Of a stretch of DNA of 64,000 bases, positions 45,201 through 54,073 are shown one piece after another. The translations under genes and the position numbers were made by a program. The notes beneath the pieces are model-generated. The model was not told the DNA's origin, searched no databases, and worked only from the letters and a program-made list of their open reading frames with translations. Every line of letters starts with the position of its first letter. Within the stretch, counting starts at the first letter, position 1. This stretch comes from DT-110 sp030148525 (GTDB lineage: Bacteria; Bacteroidota; Bacteroidia; Chitinophagales; Saprospiraceae): assembly GCA_965227445.1 (NCBI GenBank), contig OZ245751.1, positions 5,890,001 through 5,954,000 of the forward strand, given 5' to 3'.

Positions 45201-45566
45201 AATTGTGTCTCTTCGCAAACTGGTATCGGGCGCGGGAATGAGCGAATCCCGCCGGAAAAGCGGCGCAATCGGCAGGCTGTCTTTAGGGCGGCGTAGCTCG
45301 GGGCGCTCCACGCGGGCCGGCCGGCCTGGATCCTTTACGGAAGCACGCGATTCGACCAACAGGATGGAATCGGCCAGGGTAACGGCTTGTTCCAGTAACT
45401 CTTCCCGGCAGCGCTTGGCGCGCACGGTTTTAAAATTTGTGATGCGACGATCCAGTTCCGCTTGCATCAATTGTTGTACTTCTTCCTGACTGTATTCCTG
45501 GTCGGAAAGGCAAGCGGAAAGTCCGATTACCAACAACCCGATCCAGAGTAGATTGAACCGCTTCAT
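45147..45566 (-). CDS. Lipoprotein of unknown function
   Basis: A 139-residue lipoprotein (SAC, C19). Body is helical and charged: YSQEEVQQLMQAELDRRITNFKTVRAKRCREELLEQAVTLADSILLVESRA. C-terminal part, from about residue 122 (GNRKSETDSLNIQH), is encoded by heptad repeats and may not be native. Start overlaps the previous lipoprotein gene by 4 nt, placing it last in the lptB operon. Confidence 0.6.
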   Translation of the reverse strand: MKRFNLLWIGLLVIGLSACLSDQEYSQEEVQQLMQAELDRRITNFKTVRAKRCREELLEQAVTLADSILLVESRASVKDPGRPARVERPELRRPKDSLPIAPLFRRDSLIPAPDTSLRRDTIGEAGNRKSETDSLNIQH

Positions 45567-45832
45567 TTGCGTTGGTATTTTTTGCGTAAGCGGGCTTCTT
45601 CCGACCTGCGCACCTGTACCAGGGAATCGACCATCAGCGGCAATTCGGTTTTGTAGCGGAGGGAACAAAGGGAGTCCATTTCTTCGTTGAGGCCCTTGAC
45701 GGCATCCACGTACAGGCTGTCGACCCGTTCGCGCTGACGCGACGTCAGGCGCAGGGGCGGTGGCTCTTCGCAAGCTACGAACAGGCCGCTGCCGATCAAA
45801 ACCAGTAAACAGACAGTAAGGGTGCGCGTCAT
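45563..45832 (-). CDS. Small lipoprotein in the lptB operon
   Basis: An 89-residue lipoprotein (VAC, C21), then PPPLRLTSRQRERVDSLYVDAVKGLNEEMDSLCSLRYKTELPLMVDSLVQVRRSEEARLRKKYQRK, a single charged helix. It overlaps lptB by 4 nt and the next lipoprotein gene by 4 nt. Unknown role, perhaps linked to lipopolysaccharide transport by context. Confidence 0.6.
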   Translation of the reverse strand: MTRTLTVCLLVLIGSGLFVACEEPPPLRLTSRQRERVDSLYVDAVKGLNEEMDSLCSLRYKTELPLMVDSLVQVRRSEEARLRKKYQRK

Positions 45833-46578
45833 TGCTGATCGAGGTCGATTATCTTTTTACGCAATTCGAAGTTCTTACCGAGATATACCTTGCGGACCAT
45901 CTCATCGGCCGCCAACTCTTCGGCCGTACCCGCCTTCAGGATGTTGCCTTCAAACATGAGGTAAGCCCGGTCGGTAATGCTCAGGGTCTCCTGCACATTG
46001 TGGTCGGTGATCAGGATGCCGATGTTCTTGGTTCGCAGCTTGGCGACGATGTATTGGATGTCTTCCACGGCAATGGGGTCGATCCCCGCAAAGGGCTCGT
46101 CGAGCAGGATGAACTTGGGGTCGGTTGCCAGGGCCCGGGCGATCTCTGTGCGGCGGCGTTCGCCTCCCGACAGGGTGTCACCGCGGCTTTTACGGACTTT
46201 TTCCAGGCTAAACTCACCAATCAATTGCTCCAGTCGATCGTGTTGTTCATTTTTGCTGTAGGGCATCATTTCCAACACGGCCTTGATATTATCCTCCACA
46301 CTTAGCTTGCGGAATACCGAGGGCTCCTGTGGCAGGTAGCCAATACCGCGCTTGGCGCGTTTGTACATGGGCAGATCAGTGATCTCATCCCCGTCGAGAA
46401 AAACCCGGCCTTCGTTGGGCTTGATGAAGCCGACGACCATGTAGAAGGTGGTGGTTTTACCGGCTCCGTTGGGTCCCAGCAGGCCTACGATTTCTCCCTG
46501 ATTGACCGAGAGAGACACCCCCTTGACTACCATGCGCTTGCCATAAACCTTTTGTAAATCTTCACTTCTCAGTTTCAT
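45829..46578 (-). CDS. lptB: LPS export ABC transporter ATP-binding protein
   Basis: A 249-residue ATPase that drives lipopolysaccharide transport to the outer membrane with LptF/G. Walker A GPNGAGKTT at 35-43, Q-loop in GYLPQEPSVFRKLSVEDN, signature LSGGERRR, Walker B FILLDEPFAGIDP and H-loop ITDHN. ATG 46578 follows the family. It begins 1 nt after the upstream gene's stop (46580) and overlaps the next gene, so it belongs to a tight operon. Confidence 0.92.
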   Translation of the reverse strand: MKLRSEDLQKVYGKRMVVKGVSLSVNQGEIVGLLGPNGAGKTTTFYMVVGFIKPNEGRVFLDGDEITDLPMYKRAKRGIGYLPQEPSVFRKLSVEDNIKAVLEMMPYSKNEQHDRLEQLIGEFSLEKVRKSRGDTLSGGERRRTEIARALATDPKFILLDEPFAGIDPIAVEDIQYIVAKLRTKNIGILITDHNVQETLSITDRAYLMFEGNILKAGTAEELAADEMVRKVYLGKNFELRKKIIDLDQQ

Positions 46579-46579
46579 C

Positions 46580-47314
46580 CTAGTCAATGTATTCAACAAT
46601 GCGAAGAAATCGGAAGCCGGCCGAAATCTCAAACGTCAGGTTGCGGATCTGACGCTCCGGTATGGTAATCGACTGATTACTGTTCGGATTCGGGTTGATA
46701 ACGTTCTCGATCCGTGGCTGGTTGTATTGGTTACTGAAATCCGGGTTCACCGTAAACTCCAGCATTACGCCCACCAAATCGTTGAGCGGGAATTCGATAC
46801 CCCCACCCACGGTGGCACCGTAGGTAAAATTATTCACGAACGTCTCAACCGGGTAGATCCTTCCAAGAAATGGTGATTTTTCTATATCTTCTTCGGTTAT
46901 GCCAAAATCCGTGCTAAGGTTATAATCACCGCGGATACCAAACAAATAATAGATCCGGGCATCACCGAAGCCTATGTCAAACTTCTGTTTGCCGCCTACA
47001 ATTAAACTCGCATTTTGAAATTCAAAAGGAGTTATCAACTGTTGCCTATTTCCATCAAAAAAAAAGTTGGTGCGAATGGAGCTTCCTTTGACGTGGTATC
47101 CCGCTTGCGCAAAAATCGAGAAGTCGTTGCTTTCCGGCAAACTTTCGATAAAGGCAATGCCGTTATAGCGGAAAAGGGCATCGCGGTCGAAGCTATTACC
47201 CCATTGCTGGGTACCAATGGTAAGCCCTCCTTTAACCCCAAAAGCGAAGCCCTGCCCCTGCAGGGTCGTAGCGGCGGTCAGCGCAATACAGAAAAGCAGA
47301 ATGATTCGTGACAT
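46580..47314 (-). CDS. Outer-membrane beta-barrel protein (PorT-like)
   Basis: A 244-residue protein with a signal peptide (to about residue 20, TLQGQ), then GFAFGVKGGLTIGTQQWGN and alternating strands such as DARIYYLFGIRGDYN and GVMLEFTVNPDFSNQY, ending ISAGFRFLRIVEYID. Fits the PorT/OmpW-sized barrels common in Bacteroidota. It may insert in the outer membrane. Cotranscribed with lptB. Confidence 0.7.
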   Translation of the reverse strand: MSRIILLFCIALTAATTLQGQGFAFGVKGGLTIGTQQWGNSFDRDALFRYNGIAFIESLPESNDFSIFAQAGYHVKGSSIRTNFFFDGNRQQLITPFEFQNASLIVGGKQKFDIGFGDARIYYLFGIRGDYNLSTDFGITEEDIEKSPFLGRIYPVETFVNNFTYGATVGGGIEFPLNDLVGVMLEFTVNPDFSNQYNQPRIENVINPNPNSNQSITIPERQIRNLTFEISAGFRFLRIVEYID

Positions 47315-47375
47315 AGAATGGTGACTATGGTTAGCGGAAACGCTAAAGATCGTTCTTTGGGCGGATTTCCCAAAA

Positions 47376-48761
47376 TCAACGGACCCGCAGGCGCATACCT
47401 CGCTTGATGATGTCGCTTTCTTTCAGGTCGTTCCAGTCGCGCAGCTGCTTAATGCTCACCTTATAGTCTTTGGATAGCTTGGTCAGGGTATCGCCGATCA
47501 CCACGGTGTGGAAGACCGCCGAGCCACCGGTATTATTCTGGCCGGGGCCGGGGGTAGCTGTTACCTCAAAATCTAATTCGTCCTTCTGTGGTGTTTCCGT
47601 TTCGGGCATAGGCCCGGGGCCGCCAAAGGGGTCATTGGGATACGGATTGGCCACGGGTTGGCTGTTCACTGTATCTTGTGCAGCCGTTGTTTGCTGTGGT
47701 TTCTGAGCCGAGGGCGGTACCGGGCTGTAGCGGTAATTGGCTGCAATATCGTTGACTCTGGTCGATTGGATATCGGGCGCGTCCTTCACTTTCCAGCCAC
47801 GTAGTTTAAGGCCTTCGCCGGCTTTGGGTTGTTGGCCGCTGGTCAGGCGATTGCGCTCGTAGAGTTCTTCAAGATCTATCCCGTAGGCCTGGGCGATATC
47901 AAACATGGATTCACCCGGTTTTACTTCGTGCCATTTGTCGCGACCCCGGAAATTTTTCCGCTTGGGTTGCAGATATACGCGGGCACCGGCACGCATGAGC
48001 ATTTCGGCATCCTCAATGTGTTCGTTATAGCGGATCACTGTTCGCACTGGCAGCCCTGCCCGATTGGCGATATCCTCGATGGATTCACCGCTTTTACTTA
48101 CGAGGTAGCGCACGTCGTTGTTGACGAGAATGTCGACGGGTTTGACCACGGCGCGTTCCTCTTTAAGTTCTTCCAGCTCAAACTTCTGCCGGTTCCGTTC
48201 CCGCTTTGACATCCGGGCCATTAATTTGCGTGACGACAGTCGGTCGTACTGGTCCAGGTCCAGTTCTTCGATGAGGTTTATCAGGTCTTTATGGTAGCTG
48301 CGCGAGGTAGCATAGCCTGCTTTTTTGAGGCCTTTAGCCCAGCCTTTATAATCGTCGGGGTCGAGTTCGAATAATTCCTCGTAGCGACGATACGTTTGCA
48401 GGAAACTGCTGTGGGCAACGAAGCTTTCTTCGGGATTCGTGTAGGTGCGAAAGCAAGAGGGAATGAGCCGACCTTTGCTATCGCGGTCGTCATCTTTTTT
48501 ATACGTACCCTCCCCTTGCCAGCGGGTTCCGCATTTAATACCAAAGTGATTATTTGATTCCAGGGCCAGGCTGGAGGTGCCGTAGCGCGACTCGAGAATG
48601 GCCTGGGCGAGTTTGATGCTGGCGGGGATGCCGGTGCGCTCCATTTCGCTTACTGCCAGCAGGGCATAATGCTCAATGTATTGCTCGCGCAGGTCGGTTT
48701 GGGCTCCCGCCCAGACGGAGCAGCAGAGTAATCCCAACAGGTAAAGGTTCCTACGTGCCAT
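47376..48761 (-). CDS. Secreted glucosaminidase with three LysM domains
   Basis: A 461-residue protein: signal peptide (to about residue 20), glucosaminidase domain (about 25-165) with IPASIKLAQAILESRYGTSSLALESNNHFGIKCG..WQGEGTYKKDDD, and LysM domains at about 220-270 (RYLVSKSGESIEDIANRAGL), 275-325 (WHEVKPGESMFDIAQAYGID) and 415-461 (FHTVVIGDTLTKLSKDYKVS). A proline-rich linker precedes the last. It likely cuts peptidoglycan in cell growth or division. First gene of the minus-strand operon to lptB. Confidence 0.88.
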   Translation of the reverse strand: MARRNLYLLGLLCCSVWAGAQTDLREQYIEHYALLAVSEMERTGIPASIKLAQAILESRYGTSSLALESNNHFGIKCGTRWQGEGTYKKDDDRDSKGRLIPSCFRTYTNPEESFVAHSSFLQTYRRYEELFELDPDDYKGWAKGLKKAGYATSRSYHKDLINLIEELDLDQYDRLSSRKLMARMSKRERNRQKFELEELKEERAVVKPVDILVNNDVRYLVSKSGESIEDIANRAGLPVRTVIRYNEHIEDAEMLMRAGARVYLQPKRKNFRGRDKWHEVKPGESMFDIAQAYGIDLEELYERNRLTSGQQPKAGEGLKLRGWKVKDAPDIQSTRVNDIAANYRYSPVPPSAQKPQQTTAAQDTVNSQPVANPYPNDPFGGPGPMPETETPQKDELDFEVTATPGPGQNNTGGSAVFHTVVIGDTLTKLSKDYKVSIKQLRDWNDLKESDIIKRGMRLRVR

Positions 48762-48839
48762 GTGTCCAGGAAATTATTTGCTAGCAAAACGTATATCACC
48801 TAAGGGAAGATACATGAAATGCCCGGTTTTAGGGAAAGA

Positions 48840-50363
48840 TTAACGCCCGGATGACCGTTTTCGGGGTTTCCAGAAGGTATTTTGCAGAGAATCCATGGCA
48901 AACTCCCATAATCGCTCGTAGGGTATTATTTCGGTTACGTAGGCCTGGCGGGTTACATTCAGGGGCGTAGCGTCCAGCTTTTTGCGGAAGGGCGTTGCCT
49001 TGCGTATCGCTCCTGCCCGGTGAAAGTCGGCCACCGGGATCTTCAACAGCATTTTAATAAAATAATAACTGCGCAAGGTCGCGGGTTGGCGCAAGTACCG
49101 CTGGGCGTATTTTTCCAGTGCCTCCATCCGGTCGATCACCTCGTTGTACCGCTGGTACAACAGCAGTAATAAAATCTGAATGATCAGGATGGGAATATTC
49201 GTGCCGCTTTTGTCCTTTGAGTAGATGGGGACTTCATTCAGGAATTTCTGGATACGCATTTTCTTTGGTTCCATTCCCGGTACCCTATCCAGTCCGCCCA
49301 GGTAGTGGAGATAGGCCTCGTAAATGGTCCACTTTTCCCGACTGTATTCCGATAGGGTCGAAAAGCGTTTGTGGCCCGTTGCCTCCTGGTAGATGTCCCA
49401 GGCCTTCCCGTATTTTCCGGCGTGTAAACACAAGAGCAAATAATAACTGTGATTGGTGAAAAAGCTAATATCCCCATCCCGGGTGTAGTTGCGTGCTTCT
49501 TTCAGGAGGGCCTCCCCTTCTTCGTACTTCTTCTGTTGCCAATACAATAAAAACAGCTGCCGCTGAAAAATACCAATAGCGTTCTGAGAGTGTTTCTTGC
49601 TGGAACGGAAGAAGGTTAGGGCTTCGAGGCAGGTGTGTTGGGCTTGTAGATAATCCCTTGTTTCTGTTTCGTAGGAAAGTTTGATTGAAAAGAAAAATAA
49701 CGCGATTCTGTAATAAGGATACTTGTTTAGTATTCCATCGTTTTTTTTCAAAAAACAACGAGCAGTGATGAGTGTTTTTTCTCTATTTTTTGCAATATCT
49801 AGAATAAGCGAAGTATAAGCTTCTTCGAATTCTGTTTCAATCCAATATGCTTCTTCTAACTTTTTAAGTTGACAGTTATATTCAGAATACTTTTTTGAGT
49901 TAACAAAAAAGGTGGATTCTTTCAATCTTAGATGTCGAAGGATTTCAATAGATAGGGTTATAAACTCGAACTCTAGACTTTTCCGTAAAACTTTTTTCAA
50001 TAATGAAATAGCTGCATTTGAAGAGCCTTTTCCCAGTAATACTTTGCATACAGCAAAATCTTTCCAACAGCTATAATAAGCTTTACCCATCTCATCATAT
50101 CGTGAAAATGAGGTGTCTATAAATAGGACTGTATTATGTAATTTCTCAATAAGTCTCCTTTTGAGTTCTTTATACCTTCTGTCTTGAGGTGCTGAGTTAT
50201 ATAAATATAATGCCGCTTCTTCATCAGATTTAATATTTCCTTTAGATATCTCTGAATACAGTCTATTGACTAATGATTTGGTTGATTCTGGATTTCCCAA
50301 AACATCAATATTCTTCACCTTATTTCGGTTAACAATGTGGATAAGTTCTAATAGCTCCTTCAT
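48840..50363 (-). CDS. TPR-like protein of unknown function
   Basis: A 507-residue helical protein with no signal peptide. Pairs of helices such as YRIALFFFSIKLSYETETRDYLQAQHTCLEAL and EEGEALLKEARNYTRDGDISF suggest TPR or SEL1-like repeats. No catalytic motif. The 5' half (about 49680-50363) is much richer in A+T than the 3' half (48840-49500), a sign of a mosaic or transferred origin. It is the only gene between the LysM gene and a 1-kb repeat-rich gap. Confidence 0.55.
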   Translation of the reverse strand: MKELLELIHIVNRNKVKNIDVLGNPESTKSLVNRLYSEISKGNIKSDEEAALYLYNSAPQDRRYKELKRRLIEKLHNTVLFIDTSFSRYDEMGKAYYSCWKDFAVCKVLLGKGSSNAAISLLKKVLRKSLEFEFITLSIEILRHLRLKESTFFVNSKKYSEYNCQLKKLEEAYWIETEFEEAYTSLILDIAKNREKTLITARCFLKKNDGILNKYPYYRIALFFFSIKLSYETETRDYLQAQHTCLEALTFFRSSKKHSQNAIGIFQRQLFLLYWQQKKYEEGEALLKEARNYTRDGDISFFTNHSYYLLLCLHAGKYGKAWDIYQEATGHKRFSTLSEYSREKWTIYEAYLHYLGGLDRVPGMEPKKMRIQKFLNEVPIYSKDKSGTNIPILIIQILLLLLYQRYNEVIDRMEALEKYAQRYLRQPATLRSYYFIKMLLKIPVADFHRAGAIRKATPFRKKLDATPLNVTRQAYVTEIIPYERLWEFAMDSLQNTFWKPRKRSSGR

Positions 50364-51071
50364 TTGTTAGTGCCTGTTTTCAGGTATTAAAATACTGATT
50401 TTCTGGGTTTTATGCCAATAAAGGCAGCTTAAGGGCAGCTATCTGCCACCCTACTTATTGAGTGTAACTGTCCTGTTGGATACATGAAAATGTGATCAAT
50501 TTTGGACTAAACAAAAGTCAATATTATGGGCCTTATTCAAGCTGTTTATGGATTAATTTTTTCTTCCAATATTGTAATCGGGGAGGATTATACAGGAGTT
50601 TAAACTTTCCGGTCAAAACCATCCGAGCAACTCCTTTACACAGATACAGGGAGTTGGGATTATCGGACCCTTGCCTGTGATTCATTTGGATCATGGGCAT
50701 TTTTTTTTTGACTGGTTTGGATTAATCCAGCGGGCCTGCCCGGGCACCGTCGGAGTATCGATATCTGGTTTAAAATAATAAAAACCCTAAAAACCTAAGC
50801 CGATGTTGGGTGTGCAGATCTCAGACGCGATAAATCGCGTCTCTACGGATGGGTTGGTAGAGGATGTTGTGTTGGTCCGTTTGTCCCGAGGTCTGCTTAG
50901 GGGGCTCTAAGTATTGTGGCATGTGGCATTGATACGCGAAGTATCCGCGACGCAGGCACTGCGCCGCTTCGGGGGACATGGTACAGGCGAGTGGTGAAAA
51001 GGCCCAGACACCTGGACTTGAGGATTCTTTCCGTCCCGACGCGCCCTGCCTACGCTAAAGCTTCGGCAGGC
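50364..51071. other. Repeat-rich gene-free region
   Basis: No credible gene. It contains an AT-rich stretch to about 50720, a T10 run near 50699-50708, the GATAAATC hairpin at 50823, a small hairpin GATAC-GCGAA-GTATC (50931-50945) and a hairpin CCTGCC...GGCAGG with a TAAA core (51045-51070). Confidence 0.5.
50823..50842. repeat. TAAA-loop hairpin
   Basis: AGACGCGA-TAAA-TCGCGTCT, followed by CTAC. The same core as the terminator at 26551 (GTAGAG-CCATGA-TAAA-TCGTGG-CTCTAC), with different but paired stem bases. Confidence 0.7.
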
Positions 51072-51437
51072 AGAAACGCTCCACGCCCGATGCAGTAAGT
51101 CGAGACCGACAAAAAGCAGGAACAATACCCAAGCCAGGCAAGTCCCTCCGGTCCCGACGCTCCATGCCCTATGCCCTATGCGATAAGCTAAGCCGAAAAA
51201 GGCCGGGAATATCACCGAAGGCCAGGCAAGTCCCTCCGGTCCCGACGCTCCATGCCCTATGCCCTACGCGATAAGCTGAAGCCGGAAAAGACCAGGAATA
51301 TCACCGAAGGCCAGGCAAGTCCCTCCGGTCCCGACGCTCCATGCCCTATGCCCTACGCGATAAGCTGAAGCCGGAAAAGATCAGGAATATCACCGAAGGC
51401 CAGGCAAGTCCCTCCGGTCCCTCCGTTCCCTCCAGTC
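51072..51437. repeat. 88/89-bp tandem minisatellite
   Basis: The block GCCAGGCAAGTCCCTCCGG recurs at 51133, 51221, 51310 and 51399, spaced 88, 89 and 89 nt. Each unit carries a heptad stretch (CATGCCC, TATGCCC, TACGCGA). A degenerate unit lies before the first. The end passes into 9-nt GTCCCTCCG units. Confidence 0.85.
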
Positions 51438-52493
51438 TCAGCTCGATCCGGAGGATCGAGCACCTATCCCTCGCTTACCGAATACTTTCACCAGCTCAAT
51501 GAGGAAGGCAAAGCGGGGATCCTGGGTATGCCCCTCCTTATAGCGTTTATAAATCTGCTGGAGGATGACGCCGATCTTAAAGGCGCCGAAGGCGAAATAA
51601 AAGCTGATATCATCCAGGTTGCGGCCGCTGGCCATGGCGTAGCGCTCGACCACCTCCTCGCGGGTCAGGTTGCCCGGCAACCAGGTGAGGTTGGCCACTC
51701 CCTGGGTGAGCATATTCTCTTCGCCGGGATTGATCCAGTAAGCCAGGGTGGTGCCCAGGTCCATCAGCGGATCACCAACTGTGCACATCTCCCAGTCGAG
51801 TACGGCTTTGATATGACTCAGATCGTTTGGGTCGAGCACCAGGTTGTCGTATTTGTAGTCGTTGTGGATGAGGCCCGGCGCTCCGTCCGGAGGTTGGTTT
51901 TGGGGTAACCATTCGGTAAGGGCGTCCATGCTTGCCACGGTATCGGTTTCGGCTTTGCGGTAGCGCTTGATCCAGCCCGTTACCTGGCGTTCAATGTATC
52001 CTTCTGGCTTCCCCAGGTCGATCAATCCCGTGGCCTCAATGTCGATGGCGTGCAAGGCAGCCAGGTTGTCGACAGTGGCTTCCGATAGCGCACGCATCCG
52101 CGCGGGAGTCAGGTCGAGGTCTTTGGGTACCTGATTGCGCAGGATCACCCCCTGTACCCGCTCCATTAGGTAAAAGGGAGCCCCGATGACCTCGGTATTT
52201 TCACACATCAGTACCGGTTGCGGGATTTTATTGTAGTGGGACTGCAGCAAGTTCAGCACCCGAAACTCCCGCCCCATATCGTGGGCCGACTTGATATTGG
52301 CGCCAAAGGGCGGTCGGCGCAGCACGTATTCCCCCTGATTGGTACTCAATGCGTAGGTCAGGTTGGAGTAACCACCCGGAAACTGCTTAATGTCCGTGAT
52401 TCGTTCATGCCCCGGCCAGTACTGCTGCAGATAGACCTGCAAAGCTTTTTCGTTGAGTTCCTCTCCGGGACGGATGTCTTTGGCTTTATCCAT
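51438..52493 (-). CDS. APH-family kinase (ACAD10/11 kinase-like)
   Basis: A 351-residue phosphotransferase: GGYSNLTYALSTNQGEYVLRRPP as nucleotide-binding loop, and LIHNDYKYDNLVLD (Brenner motif, catalytic D) with VLDWEMCTVGDPLMDLGTTLAYW (metal-binding D). This form of APH, next to an acyl-CoA dehydrogenase, parallels the kinase half of mammalian ACAD10/11, which phosphorylates 4-hydroxyacyl groups. The C-terminus GARSSGSS is encoded by the REP at 51441, so a few residues may be non-native. It follows the dehydrogenase gene in the operon, though a 280-nt repeat block separates the two. Confidence 0.8.
   Translation of the reverse strand: MDKAKDIRPGEELNEKALQVYLQQYWPGHERITDIKQFPGGYSNLTYALSTNQGEYVLRRPPFGANIKSAHDMGREFRVLNLLQSHYNKIPQPVLMCENTEVIGAPFYLMERVQGVILRNQVPKDLDLTPARMRALSEATVDNLAALHAIDIEATGLIDLGKPEGYIERQVTGWIKRYRKAETDTVASMDALTEWLPQNQPPDGAPGLIHNDYKYDNLVLDPNDLSHIKAVLDWEMCTVGDPLMDLGTTLAYWINPGEENMLTQGVANLTWLPGNLTREEVVERYAMASGRNLDDISFYFAFGAFKIGVILQQIYKRYKEGHTQDPRFAFLIELVKVFGKRGIGARSSGSS
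51441..51461. repeat. REP hairpin (GATCC/GGATC type) inside a gene's 3' end
   Basis: GCTCGATCC-GGA-GGATCGAGC, a 9-bp stem. A related copy, GTCGATCC-TCC-GGATCGAC, is at 62678. Confidence 0.65.
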
Positions 52494-52497
52494 ATAT

Positions 52498-52661
52498 CAG
52501 GTTTGAGGTTTGAGGTTTGGGGTTTTAGGTGGAAAAATCAGGTTTGAGGTTTGAGGTTTGGGGTTTTAGGTGGAAAAATCAGGTTTGAGGTTTGAGGTTT
52601 GGGGTTTTAGGTGGAAAAATCAGGTTTGAGGTTTGAGGTTCGGGGTTTTAGGTGGAGGTAA
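52498..52661. repeat. 41-bp tandem repeat, four copies, made of heptads
   Basis: Units start at 52498, 52539, 52580 and 52621. Each is CAGGTTTGAGG-TTTGAGG... followed by GGTGG and AAAAAT; the fourth diverges at its end. Within units the 7-nt period AGGTTTG is clear. Confidence 0.92.
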
Positions 52662-52747
52662 TTAGGTTTGGTTCGAGGTAAACAACACACATGAATGAAT
52701 AGGCTCAAACTAGGTTTTAAAACCTAAATACCTCTTCTCTGACCTTG

Positions 52748-52782
52748 ACCTCACACCTCAAACCTCAAACCTCACACCTCCT
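52748..52782. repeat. Inverted heptad array at the dehydrogenase stop
   Basis: ACCTCAC, ACCTCAA, ACCTCAA, ACCTCAC, ACCTCCT. This is the complement of the 52498 array, so the block can fold as a large hairpin. The last base overlaps the stop codon of the dehydrogenase gene. Confidence 0.75.
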
Positions 52783-53996
52783 CAGTTGTTTTTGACTTTC
52801 AAACCATACTCTTTCAGCACTTTGCGGGCGAGGGATGCTTTGTGAGCTTCGTCGGGACCGTCGTAGATGCGGGCGCCTCGTTCTTCGCGGTAGAAGAACG
52901 ATAAGATACTATCGTCGGTCACACCTAAGGCACCGTGCACCTGAATGGCGCGATCCACGACCCTTTGCAATACCCGGGCTGCGTAAAATTTGATGGTCGA
53001 GATCTGCATGCTGGCGGCCTTTTGACCGTGGGTTTGCATTACCTGGGCGGCGTGGAGTACCATCAAACGGGCGGCGTCGATCTCGGCCCGGCTTTCGGCA
53101 ATAAAAGCCTGAATCATTTGCTTTTCACCGAGGTATACCCCGTCGCTGATCTCGCGGGTGGCCGCCCGGCGGCACATGAGGTCAAAGGCGCGTTCGCAAA
53201 TACCCATCCAACGCATACAGTGGTGGATGCGTCCGGGCCCAAGTCGCTCCTGAGCCAACAGAAAACCACCGCCCTCCGGACCAATGCGATTACTCACGGG
53301 TACGCGCACCTCGTGGTAGCGCACCTCCGCGTGGCTGTGCCAGCCCGTACCGGCATGACCCATAATGGGAATATTGCGTACCAGTTCGAAGCCCTCGTGG
53401 TCGGTGGGCACGATAATCATACTGGCTCGTTTATATGGATTTGGTTCGTCGGGGTTGGTGATGGCCATTACGATGGCAAAGGCCGATCCGTCGGCCGAAG
53501 ACGTAAACCACTTGTGGCCCGAAATAATATATTCTTCACCGTCGCGGATGGCGGTGGTCGACATATTGACCGGATTGGAGCCGGCGTGTTCGGGTTCGGT
53601 CATGGAAAAACAAGACCGGATCTCTCCTTCCAGCAAGGGGTGCAGGAACTGTTCCCGCATGTCGTCACTGGCGTATTTAAGCAGCAATTCGATGTTACCG
53701 GCATCGGGCGCCTGGGCGTTGAAGGTAAAATGTCCAAATGGTGTTTTGCCAAGCAGTTCGCCCAGTTGGGCCACTTCCATGAGATTGAGACCTGCGCCCC
53801 CTTCCTCTTCGGCCAGATAGGGATTCCAGGCCCCCGTGGCCTTAACCTGGTCTTTTTTGGCCCGTAGGATGGGCTCTACTTCGTGGAAGGGCATTTGTGA
53901 CCATTCCGTTTCGTCGGGAAAGATCTCTTCCTCCAGAAATGCCTTTACCTTGGGATAGATAGCACGTAAGCGATCAGTCGCGAAAAACTCGTTCAT
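52782..53996 (-). CDS. Acyl-CoA dehydrogenase
   Basis: A 404-residue flavoenzyme. N-terminal helical domain, FAD/substrate part with CFSMTEPEHAGSNP and HKWFTSSADGSAFAIVM, and C-terminal helices with AIQVHGALGVTDDSILSFFYREERGARIYDGPDEAHKASLARK. The catalytic base in this group would be in the YDGPDEAH region (E/D). It is close to the ACAD10/11 and CaiA-like subfamily. With the APH kinase gene downstream it likely handles an unusual acyl-CoA, perhaps a 4-hydroxy acid. Confidence 0.86.
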   Translation of the reverse strand: MNEFFATDRLRAIYPKVKAFLEEEIFPDETEWSQMPFHEVEPILRAKKDQVKATGAWNPYLAEEEGGAGLNLMEVAQLGELLGKTPFGHFTFNAQAPDAGNIELLLKYASDDMREQFLHPLLEGEIRSCFSMTEPEHAGSNPVNMSTTAIRDGEEYIISGHKWFTSSADGSAFAIVMAITNPDEPNPYKRASMIIVPTDHEGFELVRNIPIMGHAGTGWHSHAEVRYHEVRVPVSNRIGPEGGGFLLAQERLGPGRIHHCMRWMGICERAFDLMCRRAATREISDGVYLGEKQMIQAFIAESRAEIDAARLMVLHAAQVMQTHGQKAASMQISTIKFYAARVLQRVVDRAIQVHGALGVTDDSILSFFYREERGARIYDGPDEAHKASLARKVLKEYGLKVKNN

Positions 53997-54006
53997 GTCC
54001 TTGTTG

Positions 54007-54020
54007 TTTTGGCGAAAGCC
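54007..54020 (+). repeat. GAAA-loop hairpin motif (intergenic copy)
   Basis: TTTT followed by GGCGAAAGCC, 11 nt upstream of the dehydrogenase start, on the opposite strand to the gene. Confidence 0.6.
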
Positions 54021-54073
54021 AGCAAAACCAGCCTTCCCAAGAAAGATACATAATTATCGAGCGAATTTTCGCA

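Noticed and set aside
50492..50680. 62-codon frame in the gap after the TPR-like gene
   Set aside because: No ribosome site or family; composition like the non-coding surroundings.
52935..53867. 310-codon frame opposite the acyl-CoA dehydrogenase
   Set aside because: Antisense shadow; the minus-strand gene has full family motifs.
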